Below, one piece after another: positions 8,870 to 21,242 of a stretch of 64,000 nucleotides of DNA (its first letter is position 1; each line of letters starts with the position of its first letter). The translations under genes and the position numbers were made by a program. The stretch is from NCBI GenBank assembly GCA_002841375.1, contig PGZO01000007.1, forward strand, positions 124,001-188,000. The letters are read 5' to 3'. Under the pieces are notes generated by a model that saw only the letters and a program-made list of their open reading frames with translations, was not told where the DNA came from and made no database searches. The stretch is from Firmicutes bacterium HGW-Firmicutes-7. GTDB taxonomy: Bacteria > Bacillota > Clostridia > Lachnospirales > Vallitaleaceae.

Positions 8870-9736
8870 TTATTTCTTCTCACAAATCTGTTCTAATACC
8901 CGCGATAAAAGTACGGCACAATCTTCTCTCGTTGCCTTCCTATCTGGATTATAAGGATAAAAGTAATGATCTGTTGGTTTTACAATACCTGCTTCTACTA
9001 ACGCTAAGAAATCACTGTTACTCCAATGAGCCTTTTGTGTATACGGATACTTATTGTTATCCTGGTAGAAAATAAAGGTTCTATTAATTACTGCAATAAC
9101 CTCTCCTATCGTAATATTTCCAGTAGGGTCAAACTTACCTCCAGCTCTTCCTTTAAATATCTCCTTATGAGCTAAGGTTATTACATAAGGTCTAGCCCAA
9201 AAATTTTTTTCAATATCATCAAACTCAATTGTACTTTCTTTAAGTAGTTCATATTTTGCCGTTAGTGTCATCATTTTAGCAAATTCTGCCCTATTCACGT
9301 TATTTTTGGGTTTGAAACTTCCATCCGAATACCCAGAAATAATACCTCTAGCATATAGATTTAAAATGCTGAGTTTTTCAGTTTCAGAACTTGGCATATC
9401 AGGAAAGTTGTTTTCTTCTTTTCCCTTCTCCTCTAATACTATTTTGATTGGGAAAGTAAAATTTGTTGCTTGAATTTTCCTATAGTCCCAACCCTTAACT
9501 GTCGTAGCACTTGATTCGTAAATAACTTTCAAAGTTCCATTACTTTCTAGTGCCCAACTAACAATTCTAATGGGATTATTATTTATCCCTTCATGCCACT
9601 TTAGCTTAATAGTTGCGCTTTGCTCGGACAAAACTTCAACGTCACAAGTCACTCGTTCAGCTCCATTAATTGATATACTCATAAAAACAAGCATTAGCAA
9701 CGTAATCAATAAACTTGCTTTAGCGGTTTTTTTCAT
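8870..9736 (-). CDS. Exported protein with three S-layer homology (SLH) domains
   Basis: 288 residues. A signal peptide ends near residue 25 (SINGA). A short beta-rich domain follows (about 28-105), then three SLH repeats (about 115-285) with GIISGYSDGSFKPKNNVNRAEFAKMM, IFKGRAGGKFDPTGNITIGEVIAVI and YFYPYNPDRKATREDCAVLL. SLH domains bind pyruvylated secondary wall polymer, so the protein should sit on the cell surface. It is the last gene of the three-gene operon, 15 bases after the larger fibronectin-like protein, and has the best conserved SLH triplet of the three. Confidence 0.85.
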   Translation of the reverse strand: MKKTAKASLLITLLMLVFMSISINGAERVTCDVEVLSEQSATIKLKWHEGINNNPIRIVSWALESNGTLKVIYESSATTVKGWDYRKIQATNFTFPIKIVLEEKGKEENNFPDMPSSETEKLSILNLYARGIISGYSDGSFKPKNNVNRAEFAKMMTLTAKYELLKESTIEFDDIEKNFWARPYVITLAHKEIFKGRAGGKFDPTGNITIGEVIAVINRTFIFYQDNNKYPYTQKAHWSNSDFLALVEAGIVKPTDHYFYPYNPDRKATREDCAVLLSRVLEQICEKK

Positions 9737-9751
9737 TATTAATTCCCACCT

Positions 9752-12700
9752 TTAATTAATAAGCTTTGACCAAACTGCAAAGACTTCACCATATGTTATG
9801 GCATCTTTTGGTCTAGCCTGCTCCAATGATGATATCATACCAATCGTAGAAGCTTTAGCCATAGAGGCCTTGTACCCACTACTTATGTTGGCATTTCTAT
9901 TCACTGCGTTGATTGTCGTGTTACTTGGAATAATCGTTTCTTCATTAATTATTTCATAGGCTCTTACGAACATGCTAATTGCTTCTTCCCTCGTAATCTG
10001 GGTTTTTGTAGTGGAAAGATTTGTTTTAGTTTTAGAGCTGGTTAGTGCAGTTATAATATCCTTAGAAATATAACCATCTAAATCTACTTCCTTTTTACCT
10101 GCAATAATTGCATAAACAATATTTATTAATTTTTCCTCAGTTATTTTATGGTCCGCATTATAATTATTTAAACCTTTAATTGAGTAATTCGCTATCACAA
10201 GGTTTCTATACACTTCCGACCAATGAGATTTATTTGCTATATAGCTGCTATTAGTGTTTTCAATAACATACCCATTATAAACACCAATCCTTGATGTCTT
10301 AAAGGTCATAAATCCACTGTCACTGTCATAAGTACTTTCAAGCGTGTTCCAATTATTTTGATAGTCCTTTACTGTTCCGATTCTATTAACTCTGAACTGC
10401 TCATATTTATTATTTGTCAATAATTGTATGATTAACTCTTTGTCCGTAAAATTCAAGGCCGTATTCTTGTTTTTACTATCCACGTATATACCGATATTTT
10501 GTGATTCCGTTACTTCTCTTATAGACTGATTTGGCATTTGTTCTTTTGTATAGTTCTTACCCAATGATTTAATTTCAATACGAACTGAAGGCACACCTCC
10601 ATATAACTTCGTCTGTTCCTTCACCTCGGAGGTCAATGCACCATAAGGCACTTCCAGAATAACATCTCCTGCATCTATAGAAAGCTTAATTTTATGTGTA
10701 TCAAACGCTTCTACAATAGAATAAGGAATGCTAACACTTCTTTTGGCTATTGTTTTATTCTGGTATTCCGAAATATCTATGTTATACACATAAACATTTT
10801 GAGCTATTAAATTACTAATTAATCTCTGGTCAACGTTGTTATCCTTATTCCCATCGGCATCAACTTCATTATCTCTAAATCTAAACGTAAGCTCTTGGTT
10901 TTTCTTATTGTAGATAATTTCGTAGTCCTCCGTTGGCAAAACCTCTAACTCAGGATCTATGGTCCCATCATATTCATCCCCAGTAGAGGATGTAATAATT
11001 TTAATTGTTGAGCTATATCCTACTGATTCCTTATTAATAAGCTGTCCTTGTTCCTTGCCTGTCACGGTTACTCTTGTTTTAACTCTTAAGTAATAAGCTC
11101 TGTTAGGAATGAGTTTATTAATTTTAATAAGGTTCTTTTTCAGCAACTCTACATCGTTCGGCTTAATATCTTTCGTTCCACCTGAGCTTTCTATATAAAG
11201 TGGATCAATAAATGCTGCATTATCTGAAACCTCAAGAATATATGTATACGTTTTATTAATTGCTTTACCCATGTCTTGAACAACATCTAAATCATCTAAT
11301 ACCCATTCAACAGCAATATAGTCTTTCGTAACTGCAGCATCATAGTTAAATTTCTTCATATTTTCCAAAGATGCAATACCAAAGCCCTTAGGCGGGTATG
11401 GGTTATCTACATCTCTGGTTTTTTGTAGCGCTGGATTGCTCCAATGAGACGTCTTGCTCGTTACAGGTTGCGTTGCTCTCACCCAGAAATAATACTGTGT
11501 ATTAGGAAATAAGTCGTCTACTAGCACTTCATATAATTCACCGTTCACTGGATATTTTGGATTTAATGGGTCAGTTGACATCGACCATGTAACCGGCTTC
11601 GCAGTCGTAACATCATCAAATATAGAATATACCAATTCGTATGTAAAGTCTTTATTATATTTCCATGCAACTGTAATATTCGTATCTTTATAATCACTTA
11701 TATAAAGGCTTGGCACTGTAGGATCTGGGTTTACCTCTCCTTCTTCAGGTTCTGTAGAAACAATAATTGGGGTGGGATAATGCGCATATAATACATTCCC
11801 ATTATTTAGTTCCCTGTAAGGATATAACATAAACAAATACGTCGTATTAGGCAGCAACCCTTTCTCCTCATAAATGAGCTTTTGTGGGTTTTCTGTATCT
11901 AACGTCGGAAGGACATTTTTCCAAGCTAAAGGCTTCGTATCATTCTTATCTTCTTTAATCATCTCTTCGTAATACTCTTGGAATGAATAATCTGAATCCA
12001 CCAGTTGCCTTGCTTCAATGGTGCTTTTTACTTGAGCATAGGGTATTTTAAGAAATTTATACTTAATGTCTGATAAATTGAAGTCGTCTTTTCCTAAATC
12101 CACTTCCCTCCCTGTAATCAAATCAATTTCGGTTTGGTCAACACCACAATCTTCTTTAAGATATTTCTTTAACTCAGCAATTACATTTTCGCCGTTATAG
12201 ATTGGAAAGTATCTAGTACCTGCTGTCTTTTCGTCGAATATTGTGCCGTCATCAGAAACCCATACTTCATGTTTCCATGTATATAGGGAATGATTCTCGT
12301 CCGCTCCCAGCGATATGATTTCCCACCAAGCCTCTTCCCACGTAATGGTTACACTGTTATCAGTTGTTGCTGACTCTTTTACCTCCAACGGTGGCTTCGC
12401 AATGGAAGGGGGTTCATATGCATCACCATTATACATATAATATAATGGTACTATTGTAGCTTCAGAAACCAATTCATTGTTTCCCGTTTTCTTTTTAGCA
12501 ACAATTTTAATATAATACAATTTACCAGGGACGATAGGAGACATTTCGCCTTCCTCTTCATCATAATACATATTTAGCGTTTCTTTATATCCGAAAATCT
12601 TCGTTCCATCGGTAATATTATTACCTGCTGTTCCCACGCCATATCTTCTATCATCAATAGCCTTTGGTGCATAAGCGGTAGCCTCTAGTGATTCTGTAAC

Positions 12701-14155
12701 CCATATATCATAATAAATATTCGAATCATAAATCAGTGATTTGTAGGTAGGAGAAGTCTCATCAACGTCAAGTCTTTGGAATGCACCCCAAACAAAATTA
12801 ATATCTTGAGCACTTGTAATAATTTGATACGTATTATTTAACGTAGCTAAATCATTTAATTTACCTGCATAGGTATATCCAGAAACAAAGTATTTCTCCT
12901 GTAGTATTATTCTTATTTGATCATCTGATTTACCTTCTAATCTCAATTCATTTATTAATGATTGAGAAAACACACTTGGCACTATTGGTTTTGTTGGCGT
13001 AATCATTAAATCAGAAGGAACATAAACCGCCAAATTAGAGACAGGTTCGATTGCCGGTTTTGATTGGTCAGCAACTGCTTTATATAAGAACTTAATCTGG
13101 TAAGCTGTTTCTCTAATAGGTTTCTCAATTTTGTAGTAACCAATTTTTGCTGCATCACCATCAAAAACTACAACATTACTACTTTGCCCATCTTTAAACT
13201 GTTGCAATGTAGCTTCTACAAGTTCATATTCATCTTGATTTTGACCTACCTTGAAACTAGGCGGTATGTCCCATTCCAGCCTAATATAATCTCCTTCTTC
13301 GAATAAATCTAATTGTACATTGGTAGAGCAACTTCTAATAACTGGAAAGTTAATATTACTCGTTACTGGTTCACCATTATAACTATATACAGTTGGTTCT
13401 ACCATTATGGAATAAACTTGACCCGGATATATTCGTTCAGAAATAGTATAAGCTAACTTATTCCTTCTCTCTACAGGATCATAGAACCTTTGAACATTAT
13501 CGCTATCGAATCTTATTCCTGCAATTTCCCCTTCTTTGTTATCAATAATCTGCTGCTTGGATTTATTTGTAAAATCACCCAACGCATATACGATTCTATA
13601 TTCAAAGTCCTGCATACCTAAGTCATCCCAAATTACTTGAACCGATGATTCTGTTGTGACAAACTTCACATTCAAATCAGTGATCGCATATGCATTTTCA
13701 GGTGTTCCACTACTAGGTGCTATTACTTTTGTACCATCGATGTTTGTGTGATAATGAAAAGGCTTAACCTCAACATTATAAAACACACCTGCAACTAGAT
13801 TAATTTTTTCATGTATATCTATTTTTTTATCTGTAAACTCTTCGCTACCTTTATTTACTCTAATTGTACTCGTTGTAGTTTGAGTTAAATTCGTAACTAC
13901 AATATCATAATAATCTGGTTCATGAATCAATGCTGGGTCGGCGTTATCTTCCCACGCTGCTGGATCTTGCCAAGACACTGTCATTGTAGGCCTAATGATT
14001 GTCTTTCCGGTTATAATGTCTTGTCCTGGCACATAAAAGATTTCATCAATTACAACCTTTTTAACTTGAATTTGCGTATTTGCATAGAGCTGCGTTGTAG
14101 TGCCACTTATTAGTATAGATGCCACTAATAATACAGATAATATTCGCTTTTTCAT
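9752..14155 (-). CDS. Large exported protein with fibronectin-III-like domains
   Basis: 1467 residues with a signal peptide (MKKRILSVLLVASILISGTTTQLYA). It contains repeated fibronectin-III-like modules, for example around residues 30-150, 585-800, 810-915 and 920-1055, each with a 'hxVxW' strand followed by an 'LxPNTxYxhxV' loop (LLPNTTYLFMLYPYR, LFPNTQYYFWVRA, LIPNRAYYLRVK). A beta-rich domain follows at about 1080-1310. The last 150 residues look like weak SLH repeats (SHWSEVYRNLVIANYSIKGL). There are no catalytic residues, so it is probably a structural surface protein. It is similar in plan to the next gene and lies 15 bases from it. Confidence 0.75.
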   Translation of the reverse strand: MKKRILSVLLVASILISGTTTQLYANTQIQVKKVVIDEIFYVPGQDIITGKTIIRPTMTVSWQDPAAWEDNADPALIHEPDYYDIVVTNLTQTTTSTIRVNKGSEEFTDKKIDIHEKINLVAGVFYNVEVKPFHYHTNIDGTKVIAPSSGTPENAYAITDLNVKFVTTESSVQVIWDDLGMQDFEYRIVYALGDFTNKSKQQIIDNKEGEIAGIRFDSDNVQRFYDPVERRNKLAYTISERIYPGQVYSIMVEPTVYSYNGEPVTSNINFPVIRSCSTNVQLDLFEEGDYIRLEWDIPPSFKVGQNQDEYELVEATLQQFKDGQSSNVVVFDGDAAKIGYYKIEKPIRETAYQIKFLYKAVADQSKPAIEPVSNLAVYVPSDLMITPTKPIVPSVFSQSLINELRLEGKSDDQIRIILQEKYFVSGYTYAGKLNDLATLNNTYQIITSAQDINFVWGAFQRLDVDETSPTYKSLIYDSNIYYDIWVTESLEATAYAPKAIDDRRYGVGTAGNNITDGTKIFGYKETLNMYYDEEEGEMSPIVPGKLYYIKIVAKKKTGNNELVSEATIVPLYYMYNGDAYEPPSIAKPPLEVKESATTDNSVTITWEEAWWEIISLGADENHSLYTWKHEVWVSDDGTIFDEKTAGTRYFPIYNGENVIAELKKYLKEDCGVDQTEIDLITGREVDLGKDDFNLSDIKYKFLKIPYAQVKSTIEARQLVDSDYSFQEYYEEMIKEDKNDTKPLAWKNVLPTLDTENPQKLIYEEKGLLPNTTYLFMLYPYRELNNGNVLYAHYPTPIIVSTEPEEGEVNPDPTVPSLYISDYKDTNITVAWKYNKDFTYELVYSIFDDVTTAKPVTWSMSTDPLNPKYPVNGELYEVLVDDLFPNTQYYFWVRATQPVTSKTSHWSNPALQKTRDVDNPYPPKGFGIASLENMKKFNYDAAVTKDYIAVEWVLDDLDVVQDMGKAINKTYTYILEVSDNAAFIDPLYIESSGGTKDIKPNDVELLKKNLIKINKLIPNRAYYLRVKTRVTVTGKEQGQLINKESVGYSSTIKIITSSTGDEYDGTIDPELEVLPTEDYEIIYNKKNQELTFRFRDNEVDADGNKDNNVDQRLISNLIAQNVYVYNIDISEYQNKTIAKRSVSIPYSIVEAFDTHKIKLSIDAGDVILEVPYGALTSEVKEQTKLYGGVPSVRIEIKSLGKNYTKEQMPNQSIREVTESQNIGIYVDSKNKNTALNFTDKELIIQLLTNNKYEQFRVNRIGTVKDYQNNWNTLESTYDSDSGFMTFKTSRIGVYNGYVIENTNSSYIANKSHWSEVYRNLVIANYSIKGLNNYNADHKITEEKLINIVYAIIAGKKEVDLDGYISKDIITALTSSKTKTNLSTTKTQITREEAISMFVRAYEIINEETIIPSNTTINAVNRNANISSGYKASMAKASTIGMISSLEQARPKDAITYGEVFAVWSKLIN

Positions 14156-14170
14156 AAGTGTCCCTCCCTG

Positions 14171-17100
14171 CTAATTTAAACCTTTATCAATTTTTGTCAA
14201 TAACTCAATAAATTCCTTAATCGTCAACTTGTTATCTGGTAGAACCATTCCATTTGTTAATTTATACATTCCCATATTGGCACCAATTAGCAAAGTATTT
14301 TTGTATGTTTCATTCACTTTGCTAATGTCGGTAATTATATTGTAGTTTTGTATCTTTACATTGCTAAGTTTAATATTGTATTTTTTTGCAAAAACTTGTG
14401 TATGTAAATACAATATCTCTCCTCTGGACAAATCTGAATACATATTATTTGTATTAAATATAATACCATGATCTTTCAAGAACTTAGAATCATCACTGCC
14501 TGAAGGTGCACCAAGTAACCTTGCAAATGCTGGTATCATCCTATACTTCTGTAAATTTAAGCTACCACTCGCCAACTCACTTGAATTAAAAATTTCATAT
14601 AAAGAATATTTATTGATTACGTCAATTTCTTCTGACGTATATTTACCTGCTAATGAAGTACCACTCATTTCATACGGTAACAATACATATGTTGCTAAAT
14701 CCATTGTCTCCAAGGAATACTTAGATGAATTAAATATTGCCTCTTGTTTACTCCAATTACTACCTGTTTTTTTATACATCTGTAATCCTGAAGTTGCTGT
14801 AGTAGGCTTTATTATTAGGAGCATATTCTTCGCTAATGAGATGACCGCTTTTGATGTTTTTTCAATATTGTTTGTCATTACAAGATTTGCTGCAAAACTA
14901 AAATTGGTTTTAACATCCTCTACTGCATCTTTTGTAATGCTAAGCATTTTTTTCTCATCAATTCCAAGATTTAGTTGACTTGTTAATGCTTCCTTAAGCG
15001 ACGCTCGTTTAAAGCTAATGATTGTCTTTAGTTCCTCGCTCATTAGCTGATCAATTAGCAACTCAAGCTTTTTACTACCAACTACATCAACTTTAATATC
15101 AACGAGCACACTCGCAGGTGTCTTAGAATTAATTTTTGTGCTAGTACGCGTGTTATCAATCGTTATTTTTACATAATAATCTACAACAGATGAATTTACC
15201 TTTAATATTTCATCTGCCTTTTCATTTATCGCTTTTGTAATACCACGTCCTAATGAATAAGGCCTTATATTAATTGTTTGATCATTTGCTTCAATCTTTA
15301 ATATTACCTTTTTTTCATTTGCTGCTTCAACAAATTTAGAAGGTAGGTATATAACATTTACTTTCAAGTCTTCTGTGGCTAAGGTATATGTACCATTTTT
15401 ATTTAATTGCAGCTCTCCGATACCATAATCTTCTTTATATTTCACAACATTTTTGGTGCTGGTTTTTTCTAATGTATAATATGGATTTTTCTCTATATCA
15501 CTTACCTTTAGGTCGTAATAATCTAGATATTCCTTGAATTTTGTTTCCTTGTCATATTCTCCTTGATCAAATTCAGTTCTAACGATAATTCTTTCTGAAA
15601 ATGCTGATTTGGGATATGCTAGTGCCCCTCCTGGCAAAACCTCCATATCAATTGTCCTGTCTTCTATCCTAACCTTGACACTATACGCCTTGCCCGGCTT
15701 AAGCTTCGTTATTTTATAATAAAGTCGACGATAACCAATATCGCCATTACCGTCTTCCCCTACCCTAATAGCTGGATACTTTGTATCAGAATAATCATCA
15801 TCGTCTTCACCTTTTACAAATACTTCTATCCCATAGTCATGATCTAGCACAGCATCATCTGGGATTGGCGCATCAAACCGGATTATTGATTGTGTATTAA
15901 AATCATAAGGGTACCCTGAATTGTACGATACAGTTAAATTTATTGGGCCCTTAATTGGCGCAGTCGTTAATGTATCTAATTGCCAAGAAGATGCCGCGTT
16001 TATAACCAACTCGCCTGTATCCGCATCACTTGTAACATTAATAGTTCGAACATAATAGTAATATACCCTGTTTGGCGTATTGCTTGTATCAAGTATTTCT
16101 ACTGAATGATTGCCTAATGAAATTAGTTCACTATCTTCATACGCCCAGTTATCCGTTTCTTTATTATACTTTACAAAAACTGTCGTATCTTCTCCATTTA
16201 TTTCTTCAACATAAACGCGCCACATTTCTAGATTGTCATATTGAAGACTACTATCTTCAAATAAATCCTCAAGCATGATATCTCCTGATTTTAATTCATC
16301 AGGCAACGCTTTGTCTTCAATGCTAAAGATTTCAAATGCAAATTTATCTTTTTCAAGGCTAATCTCTAATGGATATGTCCAGCTTATTTTGGCACTTATT
16401 AACGCGTCATCCAGGAAACTGGCTTCAAGATTTTCTACTGACAAAGGTTTTATTTCATCTTCGTTAGGAACCTCTATAATGGTTGGCGTTGTAACACTAA
16501 GCATTGCCGAAGCATCGGACATCTTATAATGAGTATAGTCAATATCCTCATTGCTAGTTAATTTTAGCTTTGTAACAATTCTAATATAATAATTCGTATT
16601 TTCATCCAATCCCTCAACTTCAGATTTTAATAATGTTAAGTCATCGAGTTTTTTTATATTATAAAATAGTACTTTGTCAGCTCTTAGCGCCTGTTGCTCT
16701 GTTGAAGTTAATGTAATATCCCGAACGATTGGATCTCTATCAATCAATGTATATTCATATTCCAACGGATTTGGATTCAATAAATCTCCATCTAGCAAAT
16801 TAAGGTCAAGTATCTTTTGTCTGTCTTGTGAAATATACACACCATAATACAACTCATCAACTACCTTATCTACTGGTGATAACATATACTCTTTATAGGA
16901 TTCTATGTCTACGGAGTGCCAATCCAAGGAAATACCTACCGTGCTTGCTACCTTGTCAGCAAACGGCTTGTATTTTAATTCTCCTGCTATTGGTACATCA
17001 TATTCAGTAGGGCTTAATGATAAGCTTATTGGAATTGATGGATAGCTTATTCCTATTTTATTATCGATCATTGTAATTGCTCTTATACGAATGTAATTAA

Positions 17101-19117
17101 TACCAGGATAATTAAAATCATAAGGTACCCCACTTGGCGTAATCGTATATTCATTATCATCTTCATTTGCTATGGTATCAATAACTTCTGTCCATTCCTT
17201 AATACCTTCTCCATTATCAATAAAATCATCGAATATTGTAATATTATCCATCCTGAAAAGTTCTTCGTCTACACTATAACCCGCGTTATAATTCCCACCC
17301 GCTGGCGTTTCACTACCTGTAAGGCTTTCATGCAACTTAACCTTAAATTGATTGTCCTCTTTATACGCCTCAAATACTTTAATGACTTTAAATAGGTGAC
17401 CATCCGTCTCAGTCGGCAAATCATTAATTAGGATCTCATAATAGATTCTGTTATCCTCGTTTGATAATATCGTGCCTAATTCCCCTGTAGCTTTGTTATC
17501 AGGCGCTGTCCATATTAAGTCAAACTGAGCAACTTCTAACGGATTGTTTGAAGTATCTTCTGGGGGAACAACAAACAATCTATCAACTTTCTCTATTCTT
17601 GGCGTTGTTGTAGGAACATTTAAATCAAGTTTTGCTTTATAGTTTAGAACCTGAGAAGTAAGCGCTGTTCCTGAAAAGTCTACAACTACTTGATACACAT
17701 CCTGACTACTATTTTTCTCGAAAGGTACAGGAATAAATATATTTGAATCTGAACCTTGTTTTGAGTAATAGTGCCTTAGCCACAAATCATCCTTAATGTC
17801 TAACTGAGGGCTTAAATTTTTACTATATAATATTTTATATTCAGTTTCAGCTTGGGAACCCACATCATAAGGCTTAATATCTAAGTACGCCTCTGCCATA
17901 TTGGCTCTTTTAAGCTCATATTCCATATATGTATATGCAAATTTGGATTCAGGTAAATAGGTTTTAAACTCATACCCATCAAACCCAGCTTCCTTTTGAA
18001 AGTCAATATTCACGTTATATATTTTACTCGATTCTAAATCTTCCCACTGAATAATTTCAGTTTGTAAGGCAAGCTCTGTTTTACCCTTCACAATATCTAT
18101 TTTATATGTTTGAGTACTAACATCAAACGTATATTGTACACCATCATTAATGCCTCCAACGTTTGGCACCTCATTTATTAGCCCTCTTACGATTGCAGGT
18201 CCAGATTCAGCAGCGACGGAGTCAATTAAATCAAAATTAAAGTCCATATACCCACCATTAACGCCTATATCTGACACCTCAACAATACCTTTAAGATCAC
18301 TTAAATTAGAAAGTGCTGCATTATAAGTCCAATCCGCTTCTTTAAATGTACTAGGTTGCTTAAACGTAATTTGAAGGCCCGGTTTTGTACCTGGCTTTTC
18401 TCCTTCTGGTTGTGAAATTGTAGCTTCTTTATTTACTGCTCCATCAATAATTAAATGTGTAGGCGTTACCTTAAAATCCTCTAGACCTTTTAGAACTTTT
18501 ATTTCTTTTACTTGACTAAATGGATTTGTAAATGCTACCGGCATAATCGTTCCTTGATTGTAATCTGTTGTCAAAAAATATACCTTGTTTGCTTGAAAAT
18601 CCCATTTAATAATAACTCTAACATTACTTATTTCAAATGCTACACCCGGATACCTACTACTTGCATTTTTTAATATCGTATACTGTACTTCGTCATTTAC
18701 AAGTGGTTTATTTTGTATATATTTCCAATCTGGAACCGTAAGTGAATAGTCCATTTCTAAAAAATTCTGTGCTAAAGTTGGCGTAATATTATCACTTGCG
18801 TCTACACCAGGGAATTGATCCACCCGATACCCTACCACTAACTTATCATATTGTTGATGAAAACTCACTGTCGTACGCTGTAAATCATCAAGGTAATATT
18901 CTAGGGAATAATTTCCCGCTTCTTCCATATCTAATTCAAGTAAAACATCCTCATCCCCTGCCTTATTTTGGATGACTTGCAATGCTGTATCTAATGTATC
19001 ATTTTTATTCCATTTAATCACAGGGGCAGCTGCCAGTACTTGATTTATTGGATTTATATGAATGATCGTCGCTAACATAATTATAACTAAGCCCATGGAT
19101 ATTTTTCGTCTTTTCAT
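14171..19117 (-). CDS. Giant exported surface protein, fibronectin-III-like
   Basis: 1648 residues with a signal peptide ending near INQVLAAA. It is built of beta-sandwich modules, several of fibronectin-III type (for example LDENTNYYIRIVTKLK and LKPGKAYSVKVRIEDR). A C-terminal part from about residue 1190 to 1500 parallels the 1080-1310 region of the neighbour. The extreme C-terminus may be a degenerate SLH anchor. It is acidic and has no visible enzyme motif. It is the first gene of the 10.3 kb surface operon and follows 289 bases of leader. The relation to the neighbour suggests an ancient duplication. The role is inferred: cell-surface scaffold or adhesin. Confidence 0.75.
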   Translation of the reverse strand: MKRRKISMGLVIIMLATIIHINPINQVLAAAPVIKWNKNDTLDTALQVIQNKAGDEDVLLELDMEEAGNYSLEYYLDDLQRTTVSFHQQYDKLVVGYRVDQFPGVDASDNITPTLAQNFLEMDYSLTVPDWKYIQNKPLVNDEVQYTILKNASSRYPGVAFEISNVRVIIKWDFQANKVYFLTTDYNQGTIMPVAFTNPFSQVKEIKVLKGLEDFKVTPTHLIIDGAVNKEATISQPEGEKPGTKPGLQITFKQPSTFKEADWTYNAALSNLSDLKGIVEVSDIGVNGGYMDFNFDLIDSVAAESGPAIVRGLINEVPNVGGINDGVQYTFDVSTQTYKIDIVKGKTELALQTEIIQWEDLESSKIYNVNIDFQKEAGFDGYEFKTYLPESKFAYTYMEYELKRANMAEAYLDIKPYDVGSQAETEYKILYSKNLSPQLDIKDDLWLRHYYSKQGSDSNIFIPVPFEKNSSQDVYQVVVDFSGTALTSQVLNYKAKLDLNVPTTTPRIEKVDRLFVVPPEDTSNNPLEVAQFDLIWTAPDNKATGELGTILSNEDNRIYYEILINDLPTETDGHLFKVIKVFEAYKEDNQFKVKLHESLTGSETPAGGNYNAGYSVDEELFRMDNITIFDDFIDNGEGIKEWTEVIDTIANEDDNEYTITPSGVPYDFNYPGINYIRIRAITMIDNKIGISYPSIPISLSLSPTEYDVPIAGELKYKPFADKVASTVGISLDWHSVDIESYKEYMLSPVDKVVDELYYGVYISQDRQKILDLNLLDGDLLNPNPLEYEYTLIDRDPIVRDITLTSTEQQALRADKVLFYNIKKLDDLTLLKSEVEGLDENTNYYIRIVTKLKLTSNEDIDYTHYKMSDASAMLSVTTPTIIEVPNEDEIKPLSVENLEASFLDDALISAKISWTYPLEISLEKDKFAFEIFSIEDKALPDELKSGDIMLEDLFEDSSLQYDNLEMWRVYVEEINGEDTTVFVKYNKETDNWAYEDSELISLGNHSVEILDTSNTPNRVYYYYVRTINVTSDADTGELVINAASSWQLDTLTTAPIKGPINLTVSYNSGYPYDFNTQSIIRFDAPIPDDAVLDHDYGIEVFVKGEDDDDYSDTKYPAIRVGEDGNGDIGYRRLYYKITKLKPGKAYSVKVRIEDRTIDMEVLPGGALAYPKSAFSERIIVRTEFDQGEYDKETKFKEYLDYYDLKVSDIEKNPYYTLEKTSTKNVVKYKEDYGIGELQLNKNGTYTLATEDLKVNVIYLPSKFVEAANEKKVILKIEANDQTINIRPYSLGRGITKAINEKADEILKVNSSVVDYYVKITIDNTRTSTKINSKTPASVLVDIKVDVVGSKKLELLIDQLMSEELKTIISFKRASLKEALTSQLNLGIDEKKMLSITKDAVEDVKTNFSFAANLVMTNNIEKTSKAVISLAKNMLLIIKPTTATSGLQMYKKTGSNWSKQEAIFNSSKYSLETMDLATYVLLPYEMSGTSLAGKYTSEEIDVINKYSLYEIFNSSELASGSLNLQKYRMIPAFARLLGAPSGSDDSKFLKDHGIIFNTNNMYSDLSRGEILYLHTQVFAKKYNIKLSNVKIQNYNIITDISKVNETYKNTLLIGANMGMYKLTNGMVLPDNKLTIKEFIELLTKIDKGLN

Positions 19118-19406
19118 TTAAATGCCTCCACGTTTTGTTTTTAAATTGGGAAATGTAATATCTGCTTGCCATTTTCCTCTATTTACCATACTGTTTTTTT
19201 CAAACAATATAAAAATATAGTTTTCGTCCATATTAATATCGGCACGATGGCAATATTAGTTTATAGTTCCAATATTACAAATTGTTTACAAAACGAATAG
19301 CAAGCTACTATAAGCCAACACGCGAGCTTTGCTTGTCTTTATGTGGCTAGTTGGAGATGAACTAAATAAAAAAGCACTTGCAGTATAATCTACAAGTACT
19401 TTTGTC
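19118..19406. other. Leader of the surface operon and atp terminator region
   Basis: 289 bases between the atp operon end and the first surface gene. The right end holds the atp terminator (19364-19403). The rest is AT-rich with short inverted segments. I could not fit a confident sigma-A promoter or a known riboswitch to it, although a promoter for the surface operon must lie here. Confidence 0.4.
19364..19403 (-). terminator. Terminator of the atp operon
   Basis: A stem AAAAG.ACTTG (19370-19380) pairs with CAAGTACTTTT (19393-19403) with one mismatch. It is followed on the minus strand by CTTTTTTATTTAG. It lies 4 bases after the atpC stop. Confidence 0.75.
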
Positions 19407-19829
19407 TTAATCATTTGATTTGTTTTTATGGTATTCAATAAGATCTACTCTAGCCATCGCACGCATAAGAGAAGCGTTTACTCTAGCTTGTGAAATATGC
19501 TCTTCTTGCTCCCTACTACGTGTCTCTGCTCTGTCTTTTGCTGCCTTTGCTCTGTCAACATCAATGTCTGACGGCCATTCAGCTGCATCAGAAAGTATTG
19601 TTACACTTTCTTCTTTTATTTCTGCAAACCCACCATGAAGCACAGCTGTAATTTCTTTATTATCTTTATAGATAATAGCTATACCACTTGTCAAAGTGGT
19701 AGTTAAAGGGATATGGTCGTATAAAACAGCAATATCACCTTCTGTAGATTTAAACATAACACGATTGACATCGTCATCATAAAATGCTTTATCTGGTGTT
19801 ACAATGTGTAACTTAAATGTATCTGCCAT
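19407..19829 (-). CDS. atpC: ATP synthase F1 subunit epsilon
   Basis: 140 residues, normal length. An N-terminal beta-sandwich (FKLHIVTPDKAFYDDDVNRVMFKSTEGDIAVLYDHIPL) is followed by a C-terminal helical hairpin rich in Ala, Arg and Glu. It sits in the central stalk, couples rotation to catalysis and can inhibit ATP hydrolysis. It is the last gene of the operon, 11 bases after atpD, with a terminator directly downstream. Confidence 0.95.
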   Translation of the reverse strand: MADTFKLHIVTPDKAFYDDDVNRVMFKSTEGDIAVLYDHIPLTTTLTSGIAIIYKDNKEITAVLHGGFAEIKEESVTILSDAAEWPSDIDVDRAKAAKDRAETRSREQEEHISQARVNASLMRAMARVDLIEYHKNKSND

Positions 19830-19840
19830 ATTATCACCTA

Positions 19841-21229
<1,389 letters not shown>

Positions 21230-21242
21230 TTAATTCACTCCT

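Noticed and set aside
19118-19406. c-di-GMP riboswitch before the surface operon
   Set aside because: Short GCAAAGC-like words occur, but the conserved core and pairing of the known classes could not be fitted.
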